Shown: in pieces, positions 44,980 to 54,880 of the stretch
Layout of the letters: the number at the start of each line of letters is the position of its first letter
How positions within the stretch are numbered: the stretch's first letter is position 1
NCBI RefSeq assembly: GCF_015352975.1
Contig: NZ_JACYIZ010000001.1
Location: forward strand, 186,001-250,000
Reading direction: 5' to 3'
DNA length: 64,000 nt
From: Aestuariimicrobium ganziense
GTDB lineage: Bacteria > Actinomycetota > Actinomycetes > Propionibacteriales > Propionibacteriaceae
Notes under the pieces: generated by a model
What the model saw: only the letters and a program-made list of their open reading frames with translations
Told to the model about the DNA's origin: nothing
The model's database searches: none
Translations under genes and position numbers: made by a program

Positions 44980-44992
44980 GAGAATCGAGGGC
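44980..44992 (+). promoter_or_regulatory. Leaderless promoter -10 of the pyridoxal kinase gene
   Basis: GAGAAT (44980-44985) plus 7 nt precedes GTG 44993. Confidence 0.5.
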
Positions 44993-45850
44993 GTGACCCA
45001 GATCCTCTCCATCCAGTCAGCCGTCGCCTACGGGCACGCGGGCAACTCCGCGGCCGTCTTCCCCCTGCAGAGGCTGGGCATCGACGTCTGGCCGGTCTAC
45101 ACGGTGAACTTCTCCAACCACACCGGCTACGGGTCGTGGCGCGGTCCGCTGATCGCCGCCGACGACGTGCTCGAGGTGGTGCGCGGCATCGACGACCGTG
45201 GGGTGCTGGCCGGTGTGGACGCCCTGCTGTCGGGCTACCAGGGTGGGGCCGAGGTCGGCCGGGTGATCCTCGAGGCGGCCGCGCTGGTCAAGCAGCGCAA
45301 CCCCGAGGCGATCTACTGCTGCGACCCGGTGATGGGCGACTTCGGACGAGGCTTCTACGCTCGTCCGGGCATCCCTGAGTTCATGCGCGACCACGTCGTG
45401 CCGGCCGCTGACGTGATGAGCCCCAACCTGTTCGAGTTGGAGTTCCTGACCGGGCGCAGCGAGCTGACCACGGTGGCCCAGACCGTCGTGGCGGCGCACG
45501 AACTGCGCGCGCGCGGCCCCCGCACAGTGCTGGTCACCTCGGTCGTCCACCCCGGCGACGAGCAGGTGATGCGCATGGTGGCGGTCACCGCCGACGGCAG
45601 TTGGCAGGTCGAGACACCCCTGATCGACCGCAACTTCACCGGGTCGGGCGACCTGACCACGGCGGTGTTCCTGGCACACCTGCTGCGTACCGGCGACCCG
45701 GCGGCCGCGCTGTCGGCCACCGCGAGCATCGTCTACGGCATCCTGCGCCGGACTGCCGACGCAGGCTCGTCCGAATTGGTGCTGGTGCCCAACCAGGACC
45801 AGATCGTCGCCCCGACGCACACCTTCGAGGCGGTTCCGGTCGCCGGGTGA
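44993..45850 (+). CDS. pdxY: Pyridoxal kinase (PdxY type)
   Basis: This 285-residue ribokinase-fold enzyme makes pyridoxal phosphate in the salvage pathway. It has ILSIQSAVAYGHAGNSAAVFPLQRLG, YTVNFSNHTGYG, CCDPVMGD, PNLFELEFLTG, and the anion-hole motif FTGSGDLTTAVFLAHLL (GSGD with the catalytic Asp). GTG 44993 fits the -10 spacing. Its stop lies 1 bp from that of the HTH-MurA gene (convergent). Confidence 0.92.
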   Translation: MTQILSIQSAVAYGHAGNSAAVFPLQRLGIDVWPVYTVNFSNHTGYGSWRGPLIAADDVLEVVRGIDDRGVLAGVDALLSGYQGGAEVGRVILEAAALVKQRNPEAIYCCDPVMGDFGRGFYARPGIPEFMRDHVVPAADVMSPNLFELEFLTGRSELTTVAQTVVAAHELRARGPRTVLVTSVVHPGDEQVMRMVAVTADGSWQVETPLIDRNFTGSGDLTTAVFLAHLLRTGDPAAALSATASIVYGILRRTADAGSSELVLVPNQDQIVAPTHTFEAVPVAG

Positions 45851-45851
45851 G

Positions 45852-47378
45852 TCAGTCCCGGAACACCTCGATGCTGGCGCCCAGCGCGTTCAACCGGGCC
45901 GGCAGGTCCTCATAGCCCCGGTTGATCACGTAGACGTCACGCAGCACGCTCTCACCGCGGGCCGCCAACGCCGCCAGCAGCAGGCACACCGCAGGGCGCA
46001 GTGCCGGCGGGCAGACGATGTCTCGTCCCCGCCACGAGGTCGGTCCCACGATGTTGAGCCGGTGCGGGTCGAGCAACTGCACGCTGGCCCCGAGCTTGCC
46101 GAGGTCGAGCAGGTGGATCGCCCGGTTCTCGTAGACCCAGTCGTGCAGCAGGGTGGGGCCCTGGGCGACCGCGGCGATCACGGCGAAGAACGGCAGGTTG
46201 TCGATGTTGAGCCCCGGGAACGGCATCGGGTGGATCTTGTCGAGCGGTGCGGTCAGCCTCGAGGGACGCACGGTCAGGTCGACCAGTCGAGTGCGGCCGT
46301 TGTGCGAGGTGTACTCCGGGCCCCGGGTGTAGTCCAGGCCCATCGTCTCGAGGGTCGCCAGTTCGATCTCGAGGAACTCGATCGGGCACCGGGTGATGGT
46401 GAGCTCGGAATCGGTGACGATGGCCGCGGTGATCAGGCTCATCGCCTCGATCGGGTCTTCGCTGGGGGCGTAGGTGATGTCGGCGTCGAAGCTCTCGCGC
46501 CCCGTGATCGTCAGCGTGGTGGTGCCGATGCCCTCGATGTCGACACCGAGGTCGGCCAGGAAGAAGCACAGGTCCTGCACCATGTAGTTCGGGCTGGCGT
46601 TGCGGATGATCGTGGTGCCCTGGTGCAGGGCAGCGGCCAGGATGGCGTTCTCGGTGGCCATGTCGCCGCGCTCGGTCATGGTGTAGGCGATCACCCCGGG
46701 ATCGGCCTTTGCCATGGTGCAGGCGTAGAACCCGTCGTGGGCGACCAGCCGCAGGCCGTAGTGACGAAGAGCCTGCAGGTGGGGCTCGATGGTGCGCGCG
46801 CCGAGGTCACACCCGCCGGCGTAGGGAAGCTTGAACTCCTCGAACTCGTTCATCAGCGTCGGCAGCGACATGAAGTACGAGCGGGTGCGTCGTGCGGCGT
46901 CGTTGTCCATCCGGTCGATCGCCAGCTCGGCCGGCCGGGTCAGCACCAGTTCGGAGCGGTCGTCGCTCCAGGTCGCGTTGACCCCGATACTGGCCAGCAC
47001 CTCGAGGATCCGGTTGACCTCCTCGATCCGGGCGATCCCGCGCAGGCGCGTCGTCCCCCGGTTGAGCAGGGCGGCGTTCAACAGCGCCACGGCGGCGTTC
47101 TTGGACGAGCGCACCTCGATCGAACCCGACAGCGTGGTCGGGCCCTGGATCCTGAAGTTGAGCGTGCCGGTGCCCGCGGGCTCGATCAGCGGCGCCTCGA
47201 GCGCCTCGGCGATCTTGTTGATCGTCTCGAGGCTGAGGTTCTGCCCGCCGGTCTCGATCCGGGCGATCGCGCTCTGTGAGGTCGACAGGGCCTCGGCCAG
47301 CTGGGCCTGGGTGAGTCCGCGCTGCTTGCGGGCGTCGCGGATCATGCGCCCGACGAGGGTGGGAGAGGTCTCGGTCAT
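45852..47378 (-). CDS. HTH domain fused to UDP-GlcNAc 1-carboxyvinyltransferase (MurA-like)
   Basis: This 508-residue protein. Residues about 10-65 form an XRE-type helix-turn-helix (MIRDARKQRGLTQAQLAEALSTSQSAIARIETG). The rest is the EPSP-synthase fold of MurA: RIQGPTTLSGSIEVRSSKNAAVALL, AGGCDLGARTIEPHL with the catalytic cysteine, and HPMPFPGLNIDNLPFFAVIAAVAQG. It should transfer enolpyruvate to UDP-GlcNAc for peptidoglycan, while the HTH suggests DNA binding. Such fusions occur in actinobacteria. ATG 47378 is preferred over GTG 47390 because TATGGT lies 7 nt upstream. Confidence 0.88.
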   Translation of the reverse strand: MTETSPTLVGRMIRDARKQRGLTQAQLAEALSTSQSAIARIETGGQNLSLETINKIAEALEAPLIEPAGTGTLNFRIQGPTTLSGSIEVRSSKNAAVALLNAALLNRGTTRLRGIARIEEVNRILEVLASIGVNATWSDDRSELVLTRPAELAIDRMDNDAARRTRSYFMSLPTLMNEFEEFKLPYAGGCDLGARTIEPHLQALRHYGLRLVAHDGFYACTMAKADPGVIAYTMTERGDMATENAILAAALHQGTTIIRNASPNYMVQDLCFFLADLGVDIEGIGTTTLTITGRESFDADITYAPSEDPIEAMSLITAAIVTDSELTITRCPIEFLEIELATLETMGLDYTRGPEYTSHNGRTRLVDLTVRPSRLTAPLDKIHPMPFPGLNIDNLPFFAVIAAVAQGPTLLHDWVYENRAIHLLDLGKLGASVQLLDPHRLNIVGPTSWRGRDIVCPPALRPAVCLLLAALAARGESVLRDVYVINRGYEDLPARLNALGASIEVFRD

Positions 47379-47462
47379 GCCGACCACCATAACTCACAGA
47401 TGTGATAACGACAGCTTTCGCGTCGTGCTCGCAGCTGCTGGGAAGCCACTAAGGTGGGAGCC
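47379..47462. promoter_or_regulatory. Divergent leaderless promoters HTH-MurA / lpd
   Basis: On the minus strand TATGGT (complement of 47386-47391) is 7 nt from ATG 47378. On the plus strand TAAGGT (47450-47455) is 7 nt from ATG 47463. The HTH of the MurA fusion might act here; that is speculation. Confidence 0.55.
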
Positions 47463-48863
47463 ATGAGCGCACATTTCGACGTCGTTGTCCTGGGTGCTGG
47501 CCCGGGTGGGTACGTGGCCGCGATCCGCGCGGCCCAGCTGGGCAAGAAGACCGCCATCATCGAGAAGAAGTACTGGGGCGGGGTCTGCCTCAACGTCGGA
47601 TGCATCCCGACCAAGTCGCTGCTGCGCAACGCCGAGATCGCCCACATCGTCACCAAAGAGGCCGACACCTTCGGCCTCGAGGGCACGATGACCCCGCACT
47701 ACGAGCCCGCCTTCAAGCGCAGCCGCGCGGTGTCTGAGCGCATGGTCAAGGGCATCCACTTCCTGATGAAGAAGAACAAGATCACCGAGTTCAACGGCTG
47801 GGGTGAGTTCGTCGACGCCAAGACCATCACGGTGACCGGCGACGACGGCTCGTCCGAACAGGTCACCTTCGACAACTGCATCATCGCCGTGGGCGCCACC
47901 ACCCGTCTGCTGCCGGGCACCAGTCTGTCGGAGCGCGTGGTCACCTACGAGGAGCAGATCCTCGCGCAGGAGGTGCCGGGCTCGATCATCATCGCCGGCT
48001 CGGGCGCGATCGGCACCGAGTTTGCCTTCGTGCTGGCCAACTACGGCGTCGACGTGACCATCGTGGAGTTCCTCGACCGGATGGTGCCGCTGGAGGATCC
48101 CGAGGTCTCGGCCGAGCTGGCCAAGGCCTACAAGAAGCTTGGCGTCAAGGTGCTCACGGGCACCAAGGTGGAGTCGATCGACGACTCCGGCGACAAGGTC
48201 AAGGTGACCGTCTCACCGGCCAAGGGCGGCGACCAGCAGGTGCTCGAGGCCGACAAGGTGCTGCAGGCGATCGGCTTCGCGCCGCGCTTGGACGGCTACG
48301 GACTGGACAAGACCGGGGTGAAGGCCACCGATCGTGGCGCGATCGAGATCGACGACTTCATGCGCACCAACGTCGACGGCATCTACGCCATCGGTGACGT
48401 CACCGCCAAGTTGATGCTCGCCCACGTGGCCGAGGCCCAGGGCGTCGTGGCCGCCGAGACCATCGCCGGCGCCGAGACCATGCCGATCAACTACGACATG
48501 ATTCCGCGGGCGACCTACTGCCAGCCCCAGGTCGGCTCGTTCGGTTACACCGAGGCCCAGGCCAAGGACAAGGGCTTCGACGTCAAGACGGCCAAGTTCC
48601 CGTTCATGGCCAACGGCAAGGCCTGGGGCCTGGGTGAGGCAGTCGGCTTCGTCAAGATCGTCGCCGACGCCACCCACAACGAGATCCTGGGCGCCCACAT
48701 GGTCGGCCCGGACGTGACCGAACTGCTGCCCGAGCTGATCCTGGCTCAGCAGTGGGACCTGACCACCGATGAGATCGGACGCGCGGTGCACGCCCACCCG
48801 ACTCTGTCGGAGGCGCTCAAGGAGGCTGCCGAGGGCATCGGCGGCCACATGATCAACTTCTGA
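47463..48863 (+). CDS. lpd: Dihydrolipoyl dehydrogenase
   Basis: This E3 flavoprotein of 2-oxoacid dehydrogenase complexes has 466 residues: FAD motif [21 protein letters not shown], redox disulfide [13 protein letters not shown] (C42, C47), NAD motif [21 protein letters not shown], second FAD motif GIYAIGDV, and the interface [13 protein letters not shown] with the active-site His-Glu pair. ATG 47463, not GTG 47454, is taken as the start from homology and the TAAGGT box. Confidence 0.95.
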   Translation: MSAHFDVVVLGAGPGGYVAAIRAAQLGKKTAIIEKKYWGGVCLNVGCIPTKSLLRNAEIAHIVTKEADTFGLEGTMTPHYEPAFKRSRAVSERMVKGIHFLMKKNKITEFNGWGEFVDAKTITVTGDDGSSEQVTFDNCIIAVGATTRLLPGTSLSERVVTYEEQILAQEVPGSIIIAGSGAIGTEFAFVLANYGVDVTIVEFLDRMVPLEDPEVSAELAKAYKKLGVKVLTGTKVESIDDSGDKVKVTVSPAKGGDQQVLEADKVLQAIGFAPRLDGYGLDKTGVKATDRGAIEIDDFMRTNVDGIYAIGDVTAKLMLAHVAEAQGVVAAETIAGAETMPINYDMIPRATYCQPQVGSFGYTEAQAKDKGFDVKTAKFPFMANGKAWGLGEAVGFVKIVADATHNEILGAHMVGPDVTELLPELILAQQWDLTTDEIGRAVHAHPTLSEALKEAAEGIGGHMINF

Positions 48864-48874
48864 TCGGCGTCTGA

Positions 48875-49912
48875 TCAGCCCCGCGGGCGAGTCGGTGCGG
48901 TCAACTGTTCGGCGCTGGGCATCACCCGGCGCAGGATGTCGGCCACGCTGACCAACCCGACCGGCTGATCGTCGTCGACAACCAGCACCAACTGCTGCGA
49001 CTGCGCGCGCATCCTGGCCAGCGCCTCGTAGACCGGGGTGGTCGAGGCGAGCGTGAATGCGGGACGTGCCACGGCCGCGACCGGCGCGTCGGCGGCGTGG
49101 GTGAGGGTGTCGCGCACGTGCACCACCGAGGGCAGGCCACCGTCGGCGTCGTCCACCAGGATGCGCAGGTGGCTGCTGTCGGCCGCGGCCTGTCGCGCCT
49201 GCCCCATGGTGGCGTCGGAGGGGAGCCCGGTGCGGGTCTGCCCCTCGGGCACCAAGTCACCGACGGTGAGTTCCTGCAGTTCGATGACCTCGCTGATCTG
49301 CGCCTGCACCTGGGTGCTCAACGCACCCTGGGCAGCCGACTGCTCGACCAGTTGCCTGATCGTCGCGGCGTCCTGCCCGCCCGCGGCGGCCCGGGCGACC
49401 GGGGTGATGCCGCTGGCCTTGACCATCCGGTTGGCCAGGCTGTTGATGCCCACCAGCAGCGGGCGCACCACCCACATGAACGCCCGCCCCCCGGGCGAGA
49501 CCAGCTTGGCTGCAGTCTCGGGATGGGCCAGGGCCCACGACTTGGGCGCCATCTCGCCGACCACCAGGTGCAGGAAGGTGACGAAGAACAGCGAGAGCGC
49601 GAACGAGGTGCCCCCGGCGAGCCAGGCCGGCACGCCCCAGCCCTGCAGCACCGGGCCCAGCCAGTGGTCGATGGCCGGTTTGGTGATCGCACCGAGGGCA
49701 AAGGTGGCGGCGGTGATGCCCAACTGGGCGCCGGCCAGCATCAGGGTGAGTTCGTTCATGCCGCGCAGCGCCGATCGGGCTGCGCGCGACGTCGGGGCCT
49801 CGGCCTCCAGCCGGTGGCGTCGGGCGCCGAGCAGCGCGAACTCGATGATCACGAAGAAGCCGCTGAGGACGATGAGTGCCACCGTCACTGCGAGCACGAC
49901 CCAGCCGTTCAT
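48875..49912 (-). CDS. CNNM/CBS-domain membrane protein (second of pair)
   Basis: This 345-residue protein has an N-terminal CNNM (DUF21) domain with four hydrophobic segments (VTVALIVLSGFFVIIEFALLGARRHRLE.., LMLAGAQLGITAATFALG, LVVGEMAPKSWALAHPE) and a CBS pair (about 200-335). It lacks the C-terminal CorC/HlyC domain of its partner. Family members handle Mg2+ or Co2+ efflux. It overlaps the upstream CNNM gene by ATGA, so the two are co-translated and may form a heterodimer. Confidence 0.86.
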   Translation of the reverse strand: MNGWVVLAVTVALIVLSGFFVIIEFALLGARRHRLEAEAPTSRAARSALRGMNELTLMLAGAQLGITAATFALGAITKPAIDHWLGPVLQGWGVPAWLAGGTSFALSLFFVTFLHLVVGEMAPKSWALAHPETAAKLVSPGGRAFMWVVRPLLVGINSLANRMVKASGITPVARAAAGGQDAATIRQLVEQSAAQGALSTQVQAQISEVIELQELTVGDLVPEGQTRTGLPSDATMGQARQAAADSSHLRILVDDADGGLPSVVHVRDTLTHAADAPVAAVARPAFTLASTTPVYEALARMRAQSQQLVLVVDDDQPVGLVSVADILRRVMPSAEQLTAPTRPRG

Positions 49913-51318
49913 GCCTGCTCCTCCTGATCGGCAACTGCCTCGGTCTCGGCCACCTCAGTGAGGGGTCGACTGACCAGCGTCGCCCGCACCCGGGCGGGCA
50001 CGTGGCGGGCGACCTCGAGCACCTCCACCTCGAGCCGGTGCGCCTGCGGGTCGTCGTTGACCACCTCAGCCGGGTCGTCCGGGAGGTCGACCACGATCAC
50101 TTCACCCACCTCGGGCAGTCGTCCGGCCTGGGCGATCAGCAGGCCGGCGATGGTCTCGTGGTCGCCCTCGGGCAGTTCACGGTCGATTGCGCGTTCGACC
50201 TCGTCCAGGTGCACGTCACCGTCCATCGTCCAGCGGTCGTCGTCATCGCGCTCGATCAACTCGGGCGTGGTCTCGTCGTGCTCGTCGGTGATCTCGCCGA
50301 CCAACTCCTCGGCCAGGTCCTCCAGGGTGAGGATGCCGGCGAATCCGCCGTACTCGTCGACCACGCAGGCAATCGGGTGGTCGGCGCCGGCCAACACCTC
50401 GGCGGCCGCAGGAAGCGGCATCAACGTGGGCACCACCGTCGGCGGCTGCAAGACGTCGGTCGCCGTGGCACGGGAGCGCTGCTCGTCAGACAACCGCAGC
50501 AGGTCGCCGAGCGCCACCACACCGAGCGCCTCGCCCTCGGGCCCCACCACTGGGTAGCGGGTGTGCCCGCTGGCCATCAGCGCCATCACCTCGTCGGCGG
50601 AGCAGTCGGGCGCGACCACGTCGACCCGGGCCCTGGGCACCATGGCGTGCTCGACGTCCTGGTCGGGGAAGTCAAGGATCCGGTCGAGCAGCATCGACAG
50701 TTCGTGCGGCAGGTCACCGGAGTCACGGGAGTCGGCGACGATCCGCTCCAGGTCGTCGGCGGTGGCGGTGGTGTCAAGGTCGTGGATCGGCTCGATGCCG
50801 ACCAGGCGCAGCAGCAGGTTGGCCGACTTGTCGAAGAAGGCGATCAGCCAGCCGAACACGGTCAGGTAGATCAGCGTGGAGCGGGCCAGCCTGCGCGCCA
50901 TCGGATCAGCGTTGGCGATGGCCAGGTTCTTGGGGTAGAGCTCACCGATCAGCATCTGGACGACCGTGGCGATCGCCAGCGCCGCCACGGTGCCGACCGA
51001 GATGCTCACCGCGGGCGAGATGCCCGCGCCGCCGAGCATGACGCCCAGTGCCTCGCCGACCATCGGTTCGGCGACGAAGCCGACCAGCAGACCGGTGACG
51101 GTGATGCCCAATTGGGCACCCGAGAGCATGAACGAGGTGCGACGGGTGACCTTGAGCGCACGTTCGGCCGAGGCGTCGCCCGACCGGGCTCGAGCGGCCA
51201 ACCGGTTGCGGTCGACCGACATGTAGGCGAACTCCTGGGCCACGAAGTAGCCGTTGACGGCAATGATCACCAGGATCAGCGCGATGCCACCCAGGAGCAG
51301 CAACGCGGCCTGCATCAT
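49909..51318 (-). CDS. CNNM/CBS/CorC_HlyC membrane protein (first of pair)
   Basis: This 469-residue protein has CNNM helices (LILVIIAVNGYFVAQEFAYMSVDRNRLA, GAQLGITVTGLLVGFVAEP, LIGELYPKNLAIANAD), a CBS pair with DQDVEHAMVPRARVDVV, a linker CVVDEYGGFAGILTLEDLAEELVGEI, and a CorC/HlyC domain with WTMDGDVHLDEVERAI. It is probably a Mg2+ or Co2+ exporter regulated by nucleotide binding at the CBS pair. Tandem CNNM genes are common in actinobacteria. Confidence 0.88.
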   Translation of the reverse strand: MMQAALLLLGGIALILVIIAVNGYFVAQEFAYMSVDRNRLAARARSGDASAERALKVTRRTSFMLSGAQLGITVTGLLVGFVAEPMVGEALGVMLGGAGISPAVSISVGTVAALAIATVVQMLIGELYPKNLAIANADPMARRLARSTLIYLTVFGWLIAFFDKSANLLLRLVGIEPIHDLDTTATADDLERIVADSRDSGDLPHELSMLLDRILDFPDQDVEHAMVPRARVDVVAPDCSADEVMALMASGHTRYPVVGPEGEALGVVALGDLLRLSDEQRSRATATDVLQPPTVVPTLMPLPAAAEVLAGADHPIACVVDEYGGFAGILTLEDLAEELVGEITDEHDETTPELIERDDDDRWTMDGDVHLDEVERAIDRELPEGDHETIAGLLIAQAGRLPEVGEVIVVDLPDDPAEVVNDDPQAHRLEVEVLEVARHVPARVRATLVSRPLTEVAETEAVADQEEQA

Positions 51319-51439
51319 CGCTGTGCTCCCTGCTGCGGGCAGGGGGACAGGTCACACGCGCGTTGGTGGGGTGGCATTGCTGGAGGCTACCAGCCGCTGG
51401 TGAGAGAAACCCCTGACCAGCGGCATGGGCGAACGACGA

Positions 51440-51625
51440 TCAGGCGTCCCCGGGAGGGCCGTCCTGTTCGTAGGTGCCGTCGCCCATCGCGACGCGACGT
51501 TTGCCTTCAGCGGGCGCCTGGCTGCTCTCGCGGGGATCGAGGTCGCCCGAGGGCGTCTCGTCCGCTGGTCCTTCGGCGGGGACGACGCTGTGCTTGCGCT
51601 CGTCGGTGGTGGGCTTCTCAGTCAT
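51440..51625 (-). CDS. Small hypothetical hydrophilic protein
   Basis: This 61-residue, charged and probably disordered protein (MTEKPTTDERKHSVVPAEG..., ending YEQDGPPGDA) has no family that I recognise. It is kept because TAGCCT stands 6 nt before its ATG, the same promoter geometry as its neighbours, and because no other frame explains the interval. Confidence 0.5.
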   Translation of the reverse strand: MTEKPTTDERKHSVVPAEGPADETPSGDLDPRESSQAPAEGKRRVAMGDGTYEQDGPPGDA

Positions 51626-51637
51626 GGCACGAGGCTA
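51626..51637 (-). promoter_or_regulatory. Leaderless promoter -10 of the 61-residue protein
   Basis: The complement of 51632-51637 is TAGCCT, 6 nt from ATG 51625. Confidence 0.45.
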
Positions 51638-51694
51638 GGAAGCCCCAAGGCTGCCGCACGTGGATGGGGCAGTCCGACCCACCCGAAAGGCGGG

Positions 51695-52606
51695 TCAGCC
51701 CAACGCCAGGTACAGCGTGGGCAGCACGACGATCGCCACCAGGATCGACACGGTGGTCATGAAGCTCGACAGTTGCACGTCGAGGCCACCCTCGTCGGTG
51801 AAGCCCGGGGTCATCGCGGCGATCGGCGCGAACAGCACCATGGTGATGGCGACCTTGGCCTCGAGCGGGAAGCTGGTCAGTTGCCAGAACCCGATCGCCA
51901 CCAGCGTCGACCAGAAGTAGCGCACAGCCAGGAACGACGCGGCGGCCCGCAGTTGGCGACGCGACAGCTCCAGGTCGAGCCCGATGCCGATCATCAACAT
52001 CGCCATGAACGGGTTGGCCGCCCCCACCGTCGACGTGAAGGTGATCACCTGCGAGGGCAGCGTGATGCCGGCCAGCCGCATGATCAGCAGGCTGAGGTAG
52101 GTGACGAACACCACCGAGCTGAACATCCGCCGAAGGAACATGCCGATGGTGGCGCGGATCTCGGGCCGGGCCAGAGACAGGCCCCAGGCTCGTCCGACAC
52201 CCGCGGCGGCCAGCGAGTTCCCGACGTCGAAGATCGAGGTGTAGAGGATCGCGCCCGGCCCGACGAAGCCGCTCATGTAGGGGGTGGCGAAAGCGCCGAT
52301 GTTGAACGTGCCGGTGTTGAGCACCCCGAACGCCTGCGCGCGTCGTCCCCTCGACCGGGTCAGTGCCCACGAGGTGACCTGGTCGAGGAAGTTGACCAGC
52401 ATGCCGACCAGGGCCAGTCCCAACAGCGAGACAGTGATGTGGAAGGTGTTGAAGTAGGTCACCAGCGCGGCCGGCAGCGTGATCCACAACACGATGCGCG
52501 AGAAGATCGTGAAGTCAGTGACCTTGACCCAGCCGATGCGGCGGATCAGGTGACCGATCCCGATGATCGCCACCAGCGACAGCGCCTGGGCGATCACCTG
52601 AACCAC
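51695..52606 (-). CDS. AEC family transporter
   Basis: This 303-residue membrane protein with about ten helices belongs to the auxin efflux carrier / malonate permease superfamily. The first helices read ALSLVAIIGIGHLIRRIGWV and the conserved half-way segment GVLNTGTFNIGAFATPYMSGF contains the characteristic N-x-G-x-x-x-x-P-like crossover. The substrate, an organic anion or metabolite, is unknown. GTG 52606 fits TAGCCT 6 nt upstream. It is divergent from the GH13 gene. Confidence 0.8.
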   Translation of the reverse strand: MVQVIAQALSLVAIIGIGHLIRRIGWVKVTDFTIFSRIVLWITLPAALVTYFNTFHITVSLLGLALVGMLVNFLDQVTSWALTRSRGRRAQAFGVLNTGTFNIGAFATPYMSGFVGPGAILYTSIFDVGNSLAAAGVGRAWGLSLARPEIRATIGMFLRRMFSSVVFVTYLSLLIMRLAGITLPSQVITFTSTVGAANPFMAMLMIGIGLDLELSRRQLRAAASFLAVRYFWSTLVAIGFWQLTSFPLEAKVAITMVLFAPIAAMTPGFTDEGGLDVQLSSFMTTVSILVAIVVLPTLYLALG

Positions 52607-52651
52607 GGGCTCAGGCTACGCCCGCCCATGTCGAGCCACTAGCGTGGGGGC
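52607..52651. promoter_or_regulatory. Divergent leaderless promoters AEC carrier / GH13
   Basis: On the minus strand TAGCCT (complement of 52613-52618) is 6 nt from GTG 52606. On the plus strand TAGCGT (52640-52645) is 6 nt from GTG 52652. Confidence 0.55.
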
Positions 52652-54880
52652 GTGGCTGACACCGTTGAACCCGAACCCACCACCGATGCCGACCTGGTCG
52701 ACGACCTGGAGCTCAGCTTCGACGCCCAGCGCTACCCGGCTCGTCCGGCCAAGTTGCGGCCCAGGGCCCACCGTCGTGGAGCGGTGGCTGCACCGGTCGT
52801 GCCACCTCCGTTCGAGCCCGACGGGCGCAACCGCGCCTACGTCGACTGGCTGGTCGAGCAGTCGATGCTCGCTGACGCCACCGTGATCTCACGACAGTTG
52901 GCGGGCAACGACGCGATGCTGTCGAACTCCTACGCCGCTCCCGACCCGCGGGCTGCCGCCGACCGTGCCGCGGTCTGGTACACCGCCTACCCGCTGTCGC
53001 AGGTCACCGCCGCGGGGGAGTCGTTCATCGCCGGGCTCGGGTCTGAGGAGTTGTGGAAGGCCTTCGCCGAGATCGGCATCGAGGCGATCCACACCGGACC
53101 GGTCAAGCTCGCCGGCGGCATCAGCGGCTGGGACCGCACCCCCAGCGTCGACGGCCACTTCGACCGGATCTCGATGACCATCGACCCGGTCTTCGGCACC
53201 GAGGACGAGTTCCGGGCCATGTGCGCGGCAGCCACCAGCTTCGGCGGCACGATCATCGACGACCTGGTGCCCGCCCACACCGGCAAGGGGGCCGACTTCA
53301 GGCTGGCCGAACTGAACCACCAGGACTACCCGGGCATCTACCACATGGTCGACATCCCCGCCGAGGCCTGGCACCTGCTGCCCGACGTGGCCGAGGGTGC
53401 CGACTCGGTGAACCTCGATGCCGCCACCGAACAGGTGCTCACCGACGAGGGCTACATCATCGGCGCGCTGCAGCGGGTGATCTTCTACGAGCCCGGCATC
53501 AAGGAGACCAACTGGTCGGTGACCCGCCCGGTGCACGGTGTCGACGGAGTGGAGCGGCGTTGGGTCTACCTGCACTACTTCAAGGACGGCCAGCCCTCGA
53601 TCAACTGGATCGACCCGACCTTCGCCGGTATGCGGATGGTGATGGGCGACGCCATGCACTCCCTGACCGACCTGGGCACCGGCGGACTGCGGCTGGACGC
53701 CAACGGCTTCCTCGGGGTCGAGAAGCGCGCCGACCAAGCAGCCTGGTCCGAAGGCCACCCGATGTCGCAACTGGCCAACCAGCTGATGGGCTCGATGGTG
53801 CGCAAGGTGGGCGGGTTCACCTTCCAGGAGCTCAACCTGGCCGTGGACGACATCCGCGACACCGGCTCGACCGGGCCCGACCTGAGCTATGACTTCATCA
53901 CCCGGCCGGCCTACCAGTTGGCGTTGGCCACCGGCGAGACCGAGTTCCTGCGGCTGACGCTGCGCGAGGCGATGAAGTTCGGCATCGACCAGGCCTCGCT
54001 CGTCCACGCCCTGCAGAACCACGACGAACTCACCTACGAACTGGTGCACTTCGAGCGCCATGGCAACGAGACCTTCGAGTTCGGTGGTGAGCAGGTCACC
54101 GGGCGCGACCTGGCCGAGCAGGTGCGCCAGACCCTGCGTGACCGGATCACCGGCAAGGCCGCGCCGTACAACCTGAAGTTCGTCGAGAACGGCATCGCTT
54201 CGACCACCACCTCGGTCGTGACCGCCAGCCTGGGCATCAGCGACCACGACGCCATCACCGACGACGACGTCGAGCGGATCAAGAGCGCCCACCTGCTGCT
54301 GGCCAGCTACAACGCCTGGCAGCCGGGCATCTTCGCGCTGTCGGGGTGGGACCTGGTCGGTGCCCTGACGCTGCCCCGCGACAAGGTCTCGGCACTGATC
54401 CGCGACGGCGACACCCGCTGGATCAACCGCGGCGCCTACGACCTGCTGGGGGCGCGCCCCGACGCGACCCAGTCGGCCAGCGGACTGCCGATGGCCCGAG
54501 CGCTGTACGGGTCGCTGCCAGAGCAGTTGGATGACCAGAACTCGTTCGCCCGCCGACTGTCGGCGATGCTCGACGTCCGCAAGCGCCACGGACTGGCCAC
54601 CGGTGCCCTGCTCGACGTGCCCGACGTGTCACACCCGGCGATGCTGGTGATGGTCAACCGGTTGGCGATCGGCGCAGTGCAGGTGAGCGTGTTCAACTTC
54701 TCCGAGGAGTCGATCAGCGGCCGGGTGCAGTCCTCCCACATCCCGGCCGGTCGGGTGGTCAACCTCGCCACCCGCCGTCGACTGGGTGAGGTGGACGACC
54801 TGGGCGGCTTCAACGTCAACCTGCCCGCTTTCGGGGCCTTGGCCCTGCTGGTCAAGGAGCCCGTGGGGGAGTCAGCCTGA
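52652..54880 (+). CDS. Divergent GH13 alpha-glucosidase / maltose glucosyltransferase-like enzyme
   Basis: This 742-residue protein has the alpha-amylase-superfamily conserved regions: [14 protein letters not shown] (region I), [12 protein letters not shown] with the nucleophile Asp (II), [10 protein letters not shown] with the acid/base Glu (III) and ALQNHDEL (IV), then a C-terminal beta domain. The first 100 residues are an unusual extension without catalytic motifs. The arrangement fits a trehalose-synthase-like or maltose-converting enzyme, but it lacks the typical TreS start, so the substrate is open. Its 3' end overlaps the RluA gene (convergent). Confidence 0.78.
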   Translation: MADTVEPEPTTDADLVDDLELSFDAQRYPARPAKLRPRAHRRGAVAAPVVPPPFEPDGRNRAYVDWLVEQSMLADATVISRQLAGNDAMLSNSYAAPDPRAAADRAAVWYTAYPLSQVTAAGESFIAGLGSEELWKAFAEIGIEAIHTGPVKLAGGISGWDRTPSVDGHFDRISMTIDPVFGTEDEFRAMCAAATSFGGTIIDDLVPAHTGKGADFRLAELNHQDYPGIYHMVDIPAEAWHLLPDVAEGADSVNLDAATEQVLTDEGYIIGALQRVIFYEPGIKETNWSVTRPVHGVDGVERRWVYLHYFKDGQPSINWIDPTFAGMRMVMGDAMHSLTDLGTGGLRLDANGFLGVEKRADQAAWSEGHPMSQLANQLMGSMVRKVGGFTFQELNLAVDDIRDTGSTGPDLSYDFITRPAYQLALATGETEFLRLTLREAMKFGIDQASLVHALQNHDELTYELVHFERHGNETFEFGGEQVTGRDLAEQVRQTLRDRITGKAAPYNLKFVENGIASTTTSVVTASLGISDHDAITDDDVERIKSAHLLLASYNAWQPGIFALSGWDLVGALTLPRDKVSALIRDGDTRWINRGAYDLLGARPDATQSASGLPMARALYGSLPEQLDDQNSFARRLSAMLDVRKRHGLATGALLDVPDVSHPAMLVMVNRLAIGAVQVSVFNFSEESISGRVQSSHIPAGRVVNLATRRRLGEVDDLGGFNVNLPAFGALALLVKEPVGESA

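Noticed and set aside
49876..51762. 628-codon plus-strand frame opposite the CNNM pair
   Set aside because: It is antisense to two conserved membrane-protein genes; its composition is histidine/glycine/arginine-rich and it has no recognisable domain.
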